From NCBI RefSeq assembly GCF_003286085.1, contig NW_020825358.1, forward strand, positions 248,001 through 312,000: DNA of 64,000 nucleotides. The letters run 5' to 3'. The translations under genes were made by a program, and so were the position numbers. The notes beneath the pieces are model-generated. The model made no database searches. It had not been told where the DNA came from and worked only from the letters and a program-made list of their open reading frames with translations. Source of the DNA: Drosophila persimilis (taxonomy: Eukaryota > Arthropoda > Insecta > Diptera > Drosophilidae). Of the stretch, positions 11,487 through 22,533 are shown piece after piece (positions within the stretch are counted from its first letter, which is position 1; every line of letters begins with the position of its first letter).

Positions 11487-13088
11487 GTGAGTATCATTTA
11501 TGCCGTGCAATTAACGCTATTAAAAATCAGTGAGCGCTAATTAACTGCGGCATATATTTGTGTATTTTGCATGATTGACTTGTTCGTTATTTATGGCTGA
11601 TTTTTCAACATTCGACTCTTTTTTCTGGCCCACTTGCTCTTGCGGTTGAATGGAGTTCAATCAGCGCCTTTGAACCACCTTTGAACCGCCTTTGAAGGCA
11701 TTTATTCATTTCCATTTTCCTTGAAACAATTGGCTTCCCTTTTGTTGAGCCGAGCTCCAACAGGCTTTGAAATGCGGTTGAGGTTAAGGAAGTTCTGATA
11801 GTGTCTGCCAGGCCATTGACAACTGCTGTATGGTGCAACGTGCAACCTGCAGCCTGCAACCTGCAAGAGCTTCGTGTCTTTTCACCGTTATTTGACTTAA
11901 CTGACAGCGGAAACGGGGTTTCCCATTTCCGCGAGTAGAGATGGGGCTTCGGTTCCCTTCGGCGTGTTTCTGTTCTGTTTACAAAATAAGCGAAAGCTCT
12001 GCCTGCACTTAATTTATTTCCAACAAAAGGGCGAAGAAACTTTCACGCAAGTGCAACTCTTCTTACGCGCTCTCCTTTACCCAAATACCGGTCTCCCTTT
12101 CAGTCTTTCAGTCTGCCTGCCTGTGTGTCTGTCTGTCCGTGACTTCTTTCTTTTCTTTTTGTTGCATCTCGCCACTTTGCTTGTTTTCAACACATACTCG
12201 AATTCGAGCAGCTTACAACGCGCATTTGGCGACCGCAAACACGAGAGCCGGAAGCCGGAGCCGGCAGCCACAAGGGGCAACCAATGGGTAGGGTCGGGTT
12301 GGAGGAAGTAGGTGGATTGGGCTGGAAGACTGGCAGATTTGTATGTGTTATAGCAATGAAATGAAGACATTTGCATATCGGCAACTTCATCAGAGTGGAT
12401 AGATGATGCGACGCTGAAAAATATCAAAGATTTCCGGAGCTCCTTCACCTGTGTTGGTTACGATACAGAGAACGACCCCTGACATCTCCGGGCCTAAAAT
12501 GTAATCAAATCAAATGTGTCACCAGCAGAAACTCACACGCCCACGCAGAGGCGGAGAAAGCTGTTTTCAGGGTCTAATTTTGCATAGAAATCGCAGGCAA
12601 CAAATAATCAAATGCAAATATGTGCTCAAGAATCAATTTGAGTGCAATCAGCGGAAGGCAAAAGTAGGTGGGCTACAAGTGGATGGATTTCTGGCTGAGG
12701 CTGAGGGGTCCGAGAAACTGCCTCCTATCTATCAGACCCATTCATTATTACCAACAATATTTATTTGACCATCTTGTCATTGACTTCTGCTCGCCCATTG
12801 ACTTGTTGTGGGGCACATATGTACGCCGTGCATATGTATGCATGTGAGGCAGGAATGCCAGAATCCACAGCCCACAGCACGGAGCCCGGAGCCCGGAGCC
12901 CAGTGGGGCATCTTGAAATTAGCACCTAAAATGTCCTTAAGTGAATTGAATGAAACTGATTTATGGTCGCACTTAATGTAAATGTGTAGCCATGTGCCCA
13001 GAGCCGAGGCCACAGTCAGAATCAGAGTGGGGAATAGCAATCGGAGGCCCCTATGGTACTATCTATCCATGTGTCTGTCTGTAGCCGC

Positions 13089-13128
<40 letters not shown>

Positions 13129-13145
13129 ATCTATCTATCTATCTA
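13089..13145. repeat. (ATCT)n microsatellite
   Basis: About 14 units of a tetranucleotide with one ATCTTTCT interruption. A (TG)n tract lies nearby at about 13367-13387. Confidence 0.9.
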
Positions 13146-14319
13146 GTTAGTTGTTTGTTTATGCAGCACGCACATATGCACATATGTATTGTACGATGTA
13201 TGTGGGAAGCGAGAGTAGGAGAGGGCCCGGGGTGTGCCTGCCCCGACATTTGCTTAAGCAGGCGTGTGAAAATGTACCATTAGCAATGCCATATATTCTC
13301 CATCCAGCTATGATATAACTTGTTGGCCAGCCTCCTCGGCCGCATGTGCAGCTACGTGTGTTTGTCTGTGTGTGTGTGTGTGTGTGGGTATTTGTGTGAT
13401 AATTGGTGTAAATGCCACAAAGCAGAATCAGAATCAGAGCCTAGTCGAGCCGAGCCAAGCCGTGCCCCCAACTCGGACGCTCCATATGCAGCTACATAAC
13501 TTATGGCACTGCCAGCCATTAATTTGAGTGTATGGAGAATTGCCAGTCCAGAGGACAGCGCGCAGAGGGGTACTGTGGGCGGTAGGTGGAAAGGGGGAAG
13601 CGTTGCATAGCCACAGGCGCACGTGCGTGACCTGCTCTCTCACTTTTCCATTTGCGTTCGCTCCTCCTGTTACTTTTACTGAGCCCCCATATATCGTATT
13701 TTATTTTAATTTGTTCAACAAAAGGCAACGGGAAGGCGAAAGTTTGCTGCCATCTTCGTCATCATCACGATCGCTTCATTTGCCTCATTCAATCTGGTAC
13801 ACGTTCCTTTTTGGCCATATTGAGAGAGAGATGGCAAATCACAATGGCCTGACGGCCTGACCAAAACAATATGCAAACAATTTCCACGGTTACATGACCG
13901 AAATACACAAAATTTCCTCGTCCAGAGCCGCACTTATGGTCACGTGCGATTATGGGTATACAAAAATATATATATGAATATATATATTTATACATTTCGA
14001 TATATGTACATGTATGTACGAATGGCCGATGACCAGACCCTAAAGCCCAGACAAGAAGAAGAACATGAAAAGAAGCTAAAAAAAAGGGGAAAAGGAAATG
14101 TTCTGGCAAAGGAAACCGGGTAAAAAAGCTCTCGCCATGGCCCTTTTTCAATATGCCAATAGATACATGCACAAATACAGTGAGCACTACATAGAGTAGA
14201 AACCCTAAGGCCCGAAGCTGATTGAACTTAATTCTGTAGATACATACATATGTACATATATATGGATTAATGCATAATTCTGTGACTTAACTTATAAAAA
14301 CCCTTTGTGCTGGATACGT

Positions 14320-15105
14320 ACAAATTTTGTATACCCGATACGCAAAATGAGTATAGGGGTATATTAGATTTGTGGTAAAAATGGATGTGTGTAACGTCCA
14401 GAAGGAATCGTTTCCGATCTCATAAAGTATATATATTCTTGATCAGCATCAATAGCCGAGTCGAATTTGTGGCATCCACAATTTCAAAGATACGAGAAAA
14501 CGCAGAATAGTAGAAGATGACTATATCTTCTAGAGTGCCTAAATCTGAACCAGATCGTATAATTATTATAGCCAGAATCAAGAAAACAATTTCATTCTCT
14601 CTCGCGCTGTATCTCTCTAACACACAGGTTTCATGGTCGGCTTTGCCCATTGCAAAATGTGAGTTCAAAGATCTCAGAGACTGTAAGAGCTAGAGCATCC
14701 AAATTGGGTATCCACACTCCCTCCTGTGATATCGGACCTTGACAAGTTAGTTTCAAAATTACGACACACCCCCTTCCGCCCCTTTCGTTACCGTTTACAT
14801 TGAGTTTTATTTTAAGCAAAAATATAATAAATGTTTTGATCCAAAAATAATAATTATTCAATAAAAATCAAGAAAAGTAATTATAATAATAATTATTCAA
14901 TAAAAATCAAAAAAATAATTATTCAATAAAAATTATTATTATTATTATTTTTGATTTGTATTGTGTAATAATTATTACACCCAATACTCAAAATGAGTAA
15001 TATGTCACTACTAAAATTGTCGTGTCCTTTAATAGAGGAGAGCCATACTGACTAAGGTTCGGGTATAAATGTAGAGTTGCGGTCGCCGCAGCAACTCACA
15101 TCGTT
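14320..15105. mobile_element. Dispersed Drosophila-type repeat element (degenerate, noncoding)
   Basis: The segment opens with TATACCCGATACGCAAAATGAG and contains CATAAAGTATATATATTC followed by a TTGATCAGCATCAATAGCC core. I remember this pattern from a very abundant noncoding repeat of Drosophila genomes. The right part repeats the opening motif in altered form (CAATACTCAAAATGAG near 14982) before GGGTATAAATGTAGAG, suggesting related sequence near both ends. An AT-rich block of AAT/ATT repeats (14815-14950) lies inside. No coding capacity is seen. The family name is not assigned because I cannot search a repeat library. Confidence 0.5.
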
Positions 15106-15109
15106 CCCC

Positions 15110-16100
15110 CTCGTTTTTTCTGTGGAAAATGCATTATGTTGGTCGCTTAATTCTACAGAGGGCTACAGAAAAGTATCCAGCACTCGGGTATTTTAATTTG
15201 TTTGTTGGAAAAAGTTTACCACTCTTTTCGGCAGGAAGGACGCCCTAAGCCCATTTGTGCGCCTAACCCTTTTTTATTGGTCATGTCTCTGGAGTTGATC
15301 GAGGGTTTATTTTCGTTCCTTTTCGCCGGCCGGTCAAAAGTAAGTCAAACAGCCAAGAAGTTGTCCGTCACGCTGATGATGGTCGTGTCACCAATAAGTG
15401 GCATGTTCGTACGTCGGAGTGTGTGCTGTCTGGGACTGGGCCACGTGCGTCTGCGATTCCGTTGGGTTGATTGATGATAGCCATGGGAGATGGCCAAACA
15501 ATGCCAAATCTATAAGTTGACAAGACAATTATTTCGGAGTTCGTGGCGTTTCCTTTCGGAAGAACCAAACACGATAGGATACAATCATTTTAGGCAAATT
15601 GAGACATTATCTATGCCGATATGAATGTGTGTATATGGTATCAAGCAACAGCAGTAGAAGAATAGTCAAGTCGAGAATTCCGACATTAGACCCATCCGCT
15701 TTCAACTTGGAACATTAAATTAAATTTATTCATTTAATTTATTACATAATTTCTTAAATTTATCATTGTAATCAGTGCCCCTTACACGATTACTTGTACT
15801 TCTCCATCCACGTGTTTTTACAAAAGTCCTTGGGTTAAATCTGAATACTTTAAGGAATAAATATATAATTACTACTTCTGTTCTCTTAATGGATATTTGT
15901 GCAAAAGCAAACTTGTGTCGAACTTGTAACTTGTAAGACTCATTTTAAATTAATTCCTATTTCATTTATTCATTCATTTCAGTTTGGAAGCATTCCGGTT
16001 ATTCAATTTGAAATGAATATGCGCGCCAAAGGAACTTCATTGCCACGCATGGCAACTCCATTTTACTTACACTTGTGTGTGTGACAACCACGGTTGTGTA
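15110..16100. other. Noncoding spacer before the amplified region
   Basis: AT-rich sequence with no supportable gene, tandem repeat or splice structure. It forms the left flank of the amplicon cluster, with the boundary at about 16120 where sequence shared with the other copies begins. Confidence 0.5.
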
Positions 16101-16119
16101 CGACTCGTGATACAATTTT

Positions 16120-16591
16120 ATCGGACTGTGGCAGCCACTGGCTGTCCTGCTGCGGCCATAGCTGTAATACCGCTGCTGTGTCACTGAGTCGACAATGTGG
16201 CGTCCCGTCCGCTGCAACAGGGACCAGTGATCGACGCGGAGTTGTTGGTTCACGCCCGCTGGAAACAATGACTCCGAATCAAACGCTGGGATTTAGCTTC
16301 GATACGCGTAAGTGAATCAGATTTATAATTGTGGATATATTTTAAAATCTATCTTCCTTCACAGATGACCTACTGTGTACCATACGCTTTGCCGCAAACC
16401 GAGTCGTGTCTGATTTCTCCTGCCATACGGAGTCCTATCAAAGCATCTCAGCCACACAGAATCGTTGTGTGTATCTGTGCAAGATTCGAACTCAACAAGC
16501 CATCGTCATCCTTCGATTTGGCCATCGACAACAAGGACTTTCCCTATGGCAATCAAGGGAGGAGCTACGCGGGCTACTAGACTCCAGATAG
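16120..16591 (+). pseudogene. Amplified gene, type 1, copy A (leftmost, plus strand, frameshifted)
   Basis: Two exons with an intron at 16308-16364 (GTAAGT..TTCACAG, 57 nt) match the minus-strand type 1 copies farther right. Exon a ends in the frame MTPNQTLGFSFDT; exon b continues as HDLLCTIRFAANRVVSDF. Compared with copy D, a single base is missing in the ATCGACGCGGAG stretch near 16230, shifting the frame before MTPNQ. Exon b also has a shift between the NRVVSDF block and the C-terminal block FDLAIDNKDFPYGNQG, which sits in another frame and ends at TAG 16578-16580. The upstream flank differs from that of copies B-D, so this copy begins at a separate breakpoint. I do not recognise the protein family. 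Confidence 0.6.
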
Positions 16592-16799
16592 ATATCGTTT
16601 CTTTTAAGTTTAAGGATATACGCGTACATATGTATATTTAGATAGTAGATACAAATCTTTTCCACTTGGTTTTTTATTTATACTAAGCTTAGTTTTTATC
16701 AATCAAACTTATAAAAACTAATCCTTGCTGTGGCCTTTATCCTGGAAACTATCCCTATTATCCCGATCGGTTCACAACTAGCGGAGAAAACTAAATAGT

Positions 16800-17383
16800 T
16801 TGTATTGCGGAAAATGTCCCTGATCCTTGATAAGGACTCCATCAAATCAATTTCGATCACAGGAAACAGGCTATATATGTAAGGGGAAAATACCCCTGAT
16901 GCTGGGTCTTTGACAAGGACTCCATCAGATCAGGAGCAATTTTCCGAACACAGGTAGCCGTCGCACGCCCAGATTGGAGTATAAATAGTGGATAATGAGT
17001 AGTTTTGAGTGAGTATTTTTGATCCTTGATATCCTTAGTCCTTGAAAAGGACCATTAAATTAGGGACATTTTTCCGAGCACAGGAACTCGTCGCACACCC
17101 AGATCGGCCCAAAAATAACGGAGAAAACGAACTGGCCTGTAATATATTTTTAAAAATGTAGTTCAAGAAATCGCCGAGGGGCGCCACCGCACAAAAAAAA
17201 AAAATCCCGTCAAATGGCAAAATCTGGATGGGATACCAGGCGAAGAGAATCAGCAGCAAGCATCTTTATAAAATGCAAAAAAGTGGTGCATACTTATGGG
17301 GGCTACACAATTTTAAAAAAAAATTCAGCGATCTTCTGCTGATTTCTGTTCGCCTGGTATCCCAGCCATTTGACGCGGTCGGC
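16800..17383. repeat. Truncated half-palindrome: short minisatellite plus partial central hairpin
   Basis: Downstream of copy A lie diverged units of the ~125-bp minisatellite (CCTTGATCCTTG..AAGGACTCCAT), then the left stem of the central hairpin (from about 17122, GAACTGGCCTGTAATATA) and its loop. The right stem is cut off after about 45 bases and joins the satellite at GACGCGGTC|GGCTGCCGC (about 17381). It is a broken version of the palindromes at 19.7-31.7 kb. Confidence 0.75.
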
Positions 17384-19432
17384 TGCCGCATTGCAGAGAT
17401 ATAGCGTGCTGAAGAAACCAGTATTTGAATAATGTGCAGATACAAATCTTCGGAAGGCTATATCTCAGGCAAATAGGGCCAGATCGGTGAAGGACCTACT
17501 TTGCAAGGACCGTGGGGATGTAGCCTGTCGAATGGCGTCAAAATCTCGACCACGAAAATGAGGCCGATTTTTGGCAATTTTAATGATGTAACCATCATGA
17601 TTTTTTGCGAAAATCGTGATGGAATGGATGTCCTTTTTTCTGGTGCCAATCGGTAGGCAGGACTCTCGCGGTCACGAAATGACATGCCACGCCCCGATCG
17701 GCTGCCGCATTGCAGAGATATAGCGTGCTGAAGAAACCAGTATTTGAATAATGTGCAGATACAAATCTTCGGAAGGCTATATCTCAGGCAAATAGGGCCA
17801 GATCGGTGAAGGACCTACTTTGCAAGGACCGTGGGGATGTAGCCTGTCGAATGGCGTCAAAATCTCGAGCACGAAAATGAGGCCGATTTTTGGCAATTTT
17901 AATGATGTAACCATCATGATTTTTTGCGAAAATCGTGATGGAATGGATGTCCTTTTTTCTGGTGCCAATCGGTAGGCAGGACTCTCGCGGTCACGAAATG
18001 ACATGCCACGCCCCGATCGGCTGCCGCATTGCAGAGATATAGCGTGCAGAAGAAACCAGTATTTGCATGGTGTGCAAATCCAAATCTCAGCTAAATAGAG
18101 CCTGATCGGCGAAGGACCTACTTTGCAAGGACCGTGGGGATGTAGCCTGTCGAATGGCGTCAAAATCTCGAGCACGAAAATGAGGCTGATTTTTGGCAAT
18201 TTTAATGATGTAACCATCATGATTTTTTGCGAAAATCGTGATGGAATGGATGTCCTTTTTTCTGGTGCCAATCGGTAGGCAGGACTCTCGCGGACACGAA
18301 ATGACATGCCACGCCCCGATCGGCTGCCGCATTGCAGAGATATAGCGTGCTGAAGAAACCAGTATTTGAATAATGTGCAGATACAAATCTTCGGAAGGCT
18401 ATATCTCAGGCAAATAGGGCCAGATCGGTGAAGGACCTACTTTGCAAGGACCGTGGGGATGTAGCCTGTCGAATGGCGTCAAAATCTCGAGCACGAAAAT
18501 GAGGCCGATTTTTGGCAATTTTAATGATGTAACCATCATGATTTTTTGCGAAAATCGTGATGGAATGGATGTCCTTTTTTCTGGTGCCAATCGGTAGGCA
18601 GGACTCTCGCGGTCACGAAATGACATGCCACGCCCCGATCGGCTGCCGCATTGCAGAGATATAGCGTGCAGAAGAAACCAGTATTTGCATGGTGTGCAAA
18701 TCCAAATCTCAGCTAAATAGAGCCTGATCGGCGAAGGACCTACTTTGCAAGGACCGTGGGGATGTAGCCTGTCGAATGGCGTCAAAATCTCGAGCACGAA
18801 AATGAGGCTGATTTTTGGCAATTTTAATGATGTAACCATCATGATTTTTTGCGAAAATCGTGATGGAATGGATGTCCTTTTTTCTGGTGCCAATCGGTAG
18901 GCAGGACTCTCGCGGTCACGAAATGACATGCCACGCCCCGATCGGCTGCCGTATTGCAGAGATATAGCGTGCTGAAGAAACCAGTATTTGAATAATGTGC
19001 AGATACAAATCTTCGGAAGGCTATATCTCAGGCAAATAGGGCCAGATCGGTGAAGGACCTACTTTGCAAGGACAATGGGGATGTAGCCTGTCGAACGGCG
19101 TCAAAATCTCGACCACGAAAATGAGGCCGATTTTTGGAAAATTGGATGATGTAACCATCATGATTTTTGGCGAAAATCGTGAAGGAATGGATGTCCTTTT
19201 TTCTGGTGCCAATCGGTTGGCAGGACTCTCCCCATCACGAAATGACATGCCACGCCTCGATCGGCTGCCGTATAGCTGAGATATAGCTTACAGAAAAAAC
19301 CAGTATTTGAATGATGTGCCGATCCAAATCTTTGGAAGGCTATATCTCAGGCAAATAGGGCCAGATCGGTGAAGGACCTACTTTGCCAGGACCGTGGGGA
19401 TGTAGCCTGTCGAGCGGCGTCAAAATCTCGAG
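17383..19432. repeat. Satellite array 1 (319/303-bp monomers)
   Basis: Head-to-tail monomers can be phased on CAAATAGGGCCAGATCGG and its variant CTAAATAGAGCCTGATCGG at about 17470, 17789, 18092, 18411, 18714, 19033 and 19352. Spacing alternates 319 and 303 bp in the middle, so 622-bp dimers form. The 303-bp form lacks a 16-base part near TCTTCGGAAGGCTATA. The last full monomer is more diverged (GAAGGAATGG, CTCCCCATCACG) and the array stops inside a monomer at CTCGAGGAGGCC. Conserved elements are TTTTTGGCAATTTTAATGAT and TTTTTTGCGAAAATCG. The 75-codon frames it contains on the minus strand are by-products of the repeat. Confidence 0.95.
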
Positions 19433-20112
19433 GAGGCCAACAGATGGTCTTATTATTGCCATAGTTGGTCCGTTGGAGCTCAACCACAAAGGGTGCATGG
19501 GTCCTTAGGCTCCTTGCAGGCGTACTCAAGCCAAACCTACTAAGCAAGTCAGGGCAGTCTATGTTACCCACTACGAGGTTATAGATTTATACGTAAGCAG
19601 AAATGGTCCTTCGATTCTCGAGGGAGGAGAGATGAACGAGGCGAAATCTGCGCACTTTCTGGATTAGATCCCAGGCCCTTCGGCTCTGGCGTTCGGCTAA
19701 CGCCGCATCATCATGAGCCAGCCATGGCACTCATTAATACGCCGCCGAATCAAACGATGGGCTACAGCTTCAAAACGCGTAAGTGAATTAGTATATAATT
19801 GTGGACACATTTTAAAATATATCTTCCTTCACAGAGGACTTATGTACCCTTGGCTTTGCCATTAACAGAGTCGTTTCCGACTTCCCACCGCCAAAAGTCG
19901 TTCTATTCAAGCATTACCGCGGCGTATTCGAGACAGACCGAGTCCAATCCCAGCCAGACAGAATCGTATCCCGGCAGGGCAGAAGCGGTCCCCTTGAATG
20001 ATCCGAACACAACAAGCCATCGTCATCCTTCGACCTGGCCATCGACAACAAAGACTTTCCCTATGGCAACCAAGGGAGTGGCTACGCGGGCTACTATACT
20101 CTAGATAGTTGA
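19433..20112 (+). pseudogene. Amplified gene, type 2, copy 1
   Basis: Exon a ends in the frame MALINTPPNQTMGYSFKT at 19778. A 56-nt intron (19779-19834, GTAAGT..TTCACAG) leads to exon b, reading QDLCTLGFAINRVVSDF in the frame homologous to type 1. The same frame meets TGA at 19999-20001 after GPLE, then continues open through EHNKPSSSFDLAIDNK, DFPYGNQGSGYAGYYTLDS and a final TGA at 20110-20112. Differences from type 1 in the NRVVSDF and FDLAIDNK blocks are mostly synonymous (CGA/AGA, GTG/GTT, TCT/TCC, GAT/GAC, TTG/CTG, AAG/AAA), which shows the ancestral reading frame was under selection. The central TGA makes this copy look broken unless read through. Protein function is unknown. Confidence 0.6.
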
Positions 20113-22365
20113 AGTTTAAGGATATACACGTACATATATTTAGATAGTAGATACAAATCTTTTCCACTTGTTTTTTATTTATACTAAGCTAAGTTTTTAT
20201 CAATAAAACTATTAAAAAATAGTCCTTGCTGTGTTCTTTATCCTGGAAACTATCCCGATTATCCCGATCGGTTCACAAATAGCGGAGAAAACCAAATAGT
20301 TTGTATTGCAGAAAATGTCCTTGATCCTTGATAAGGACTCCATCAAATCAGGGACATCTTTTCGATCACAGAAAACAGGATATATATTTCTGGAGAAAAT
20401 ATCCTTGATCCTTGGTCCTTGGTCCTTGATAAGGACTCCATTAAATCGGGGACATTTTTTCGACTACAGAAAGCCGTCGCACGTCCCGATCGGGCCCCAA
20501 ATAGCCGAGAAAACTAAATATGTATGTTTGAGGTCGTTGGAGTCCTTATCGAAGGATCAAGGACATTTGTCTGATCACGTGGGGCCATGGAAAGCCCCGA
20601 TCGGGGCACAGATAACGGAGAAAACAAAATATATATGTCTGGAGAAAATATCCTTGATCCTTAGTCCTTGATAAGGACTGCATTAGATCAAGGATGCTAT
20701 TCCGAACACAGGGAACAATCGCTCGTCCCGATCGGGCCACAAATAAGGGCAAAAACAAATAATATATGCCTGGAGAAAATATCCTTGATCTTTGGTCCTT
20801 GATAAGGACTTCAATAGATCAAGGATTTTATTCCGAACGCAGGAAGCCATCGCACGCCCAGATCGGCCCACACATAACGGAGAAAACGAACTGGCCTGTA
20901 ATATATTTTTGAAAATGTAGTTCAAGAAATCGCCGAGGGGCGCCACCGTACACAAAAAAAAACTCGCGTCAAATGGCCAAAATCTGGATGTGATACCAGG
21001 CGAACAGAAATCAGCAGAAGGTCGCTGAATTTTTTTAAAAATTTTGTAGCCCCCATAAGTATGCACCACTTTTTTTGCATTTTCTAAAGTTGCTTGCTGC
21101 TGATTCTGTTCGCCTGGTATCCCATCCAGATTTTTGCCATTTGACGCGAGTTTTTCTTTTTTGTACGGTGGCGCCCCTCTCGGCGATTTCTTGAACTACA
21201 TTTTCAAAAATAAATTACAGGCCAGTTTCGTTTTCTCCGTTATTTGTGGGCCGATCTGGGCGTGCGACGACTTCCTGTGCTCGGAAAAATGTCCCTGATT
21301 TAATGGTCCCTTTCACGGACCAAGGATATCAAGGATCAAAAATACTAATTTTCTTCGCTATTTATGGCCCGATCTGGGCGTGCGACAGCTTCCCGTGTTC
21401 GGAAAATTGTTCCTGATGTGATGGAGTCTTTGTGAAGGACCAAGGATCAAGGATATTTTCTCCAGACATATATATCTTGGTTTCTTCCTTACTTGTGGCC
21501 CGATTCAGACGTGCGATGGCTTCCAGCTTTCGGAATAACATCCTTGATCTATTGAAGTCCTTATCAAGGACCAAGGATCAAGGATATTTTCTCCAGGCAT
21601 ATATTATTTGTTTTTTCCCTTACTTGTGGCCCGATCGGGTTGAGCGATTGCTCCCTCTGTTTGGAATAGCATCCTTGATCTAATGCAGTCCTTGTCAAGG
21701 ACCAAGGATCAAGGATATTTTCTCCAGAAATATATATCCTGTTTTCTGTGATCGAAAAGATGTCCCTGATTTGATGGAGTCCTTATCAAGGATCAAGGAC
21801 ATTTTCTGCAATACAAACTATTTGGTTTTCTCCGCTATTTGTGAACCGATCGGGATAATCGGGATAGTTTCCAGGATAAAGAACACAGCAAGGACCATTT
21901 TTTAATAGTTTTATTGATAAAAACTTAGCTTAGTATAAATAAAAATCAAGTGGAAAAGATTTGTATCTACTATCTAAATATACATATGTACGCGTATATC
22001 CTTAAACTTAAAAGAAACGATATCTATCTGGAGTCTAGTAGCCCGCGTAGCTCCTCCCTTGATTGCCATAGGGAAAGTCCTTGTTGTCGATGGCCAAATC
22101 GAAGGATGACGATGGCTTGTTGAGTTCGAATCTTGCACAGATACACACAACGATTCTGTGTGGCTGAGATGCTTTGATAGGACTCCGTATGGCAGGAGAA
22201 ATCAGACACGACTCGGTTTGCGGCAAAGCGTATGGTACATAGTAGGTCATCTGTGAAGGAAGATAGATTTTAAAATATATCCACAATTATAAATCTGATT
22301 CACTTACGCGTATCGAAGCTAAATCCCAGCGTTTGATTCGGAGTCATTGTCTCCAGCGGGCGTGA
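19745..22365. repeat. Palindrome 1: ~1.3-kb arms centred at about 21056
   Basis: The arms carry type 2 gene sequence (plus) on the left and type 1 (minus) on the right, tail to tail. Both then have the matching 3' flank (TTTTATCAATAAAACTATT left at about 20195; its complement right near 21905), several ~125-bp minisatellite units, and a central hairpin whose stems (about 20882-21020 and 21092-21237) are nearly perfect around a 71-nt loop. Outer arms are clearly diverged from each other; inner stems are not. Each minisatellite unit includes a small hairpin of its own (GTCCTT-ATC-AAGGAC). Confidence 0.9.
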
Positions 22366-22533
22366 GCCAACAATTCCGCCGCCGATCACTGGTCCCTGTT
22401 GCAGCGGACGGAACGCCACATTGTCGACTCAGTGACACAGCAGCGGTATTACAGCTATGGCCGCAGCAGGACAGCCAGTGGCTGCCACAGTCCAGCCAGG
22501 CGCACATCCTTTGGAACTCCCGAGAGGACGAGG
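22024..22533 (-). pseudogene. Amplified gene, type 1, copy B
   Basis: Minus-strand exon a ends at 22308, the intron is 22307-22251, and exon b runs 22250-22024. The frame before the intron is ATMTPNQTLGFSFDT-like as in copy D, preceded by GGGIVGSRPLE. Exon b reads HDLLCTIRFAANRVVSDF but, as in all type 1 copies, the later FDLAIDNKDFPYGNQG block is in another frame. At its 5' end the copy is cut abruptly: after GAGGACGAGG the sequence jumps into satellite (GTGCCAATCGG), so the upstream exons seen in copy D are missing. Confidence 0.6.
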
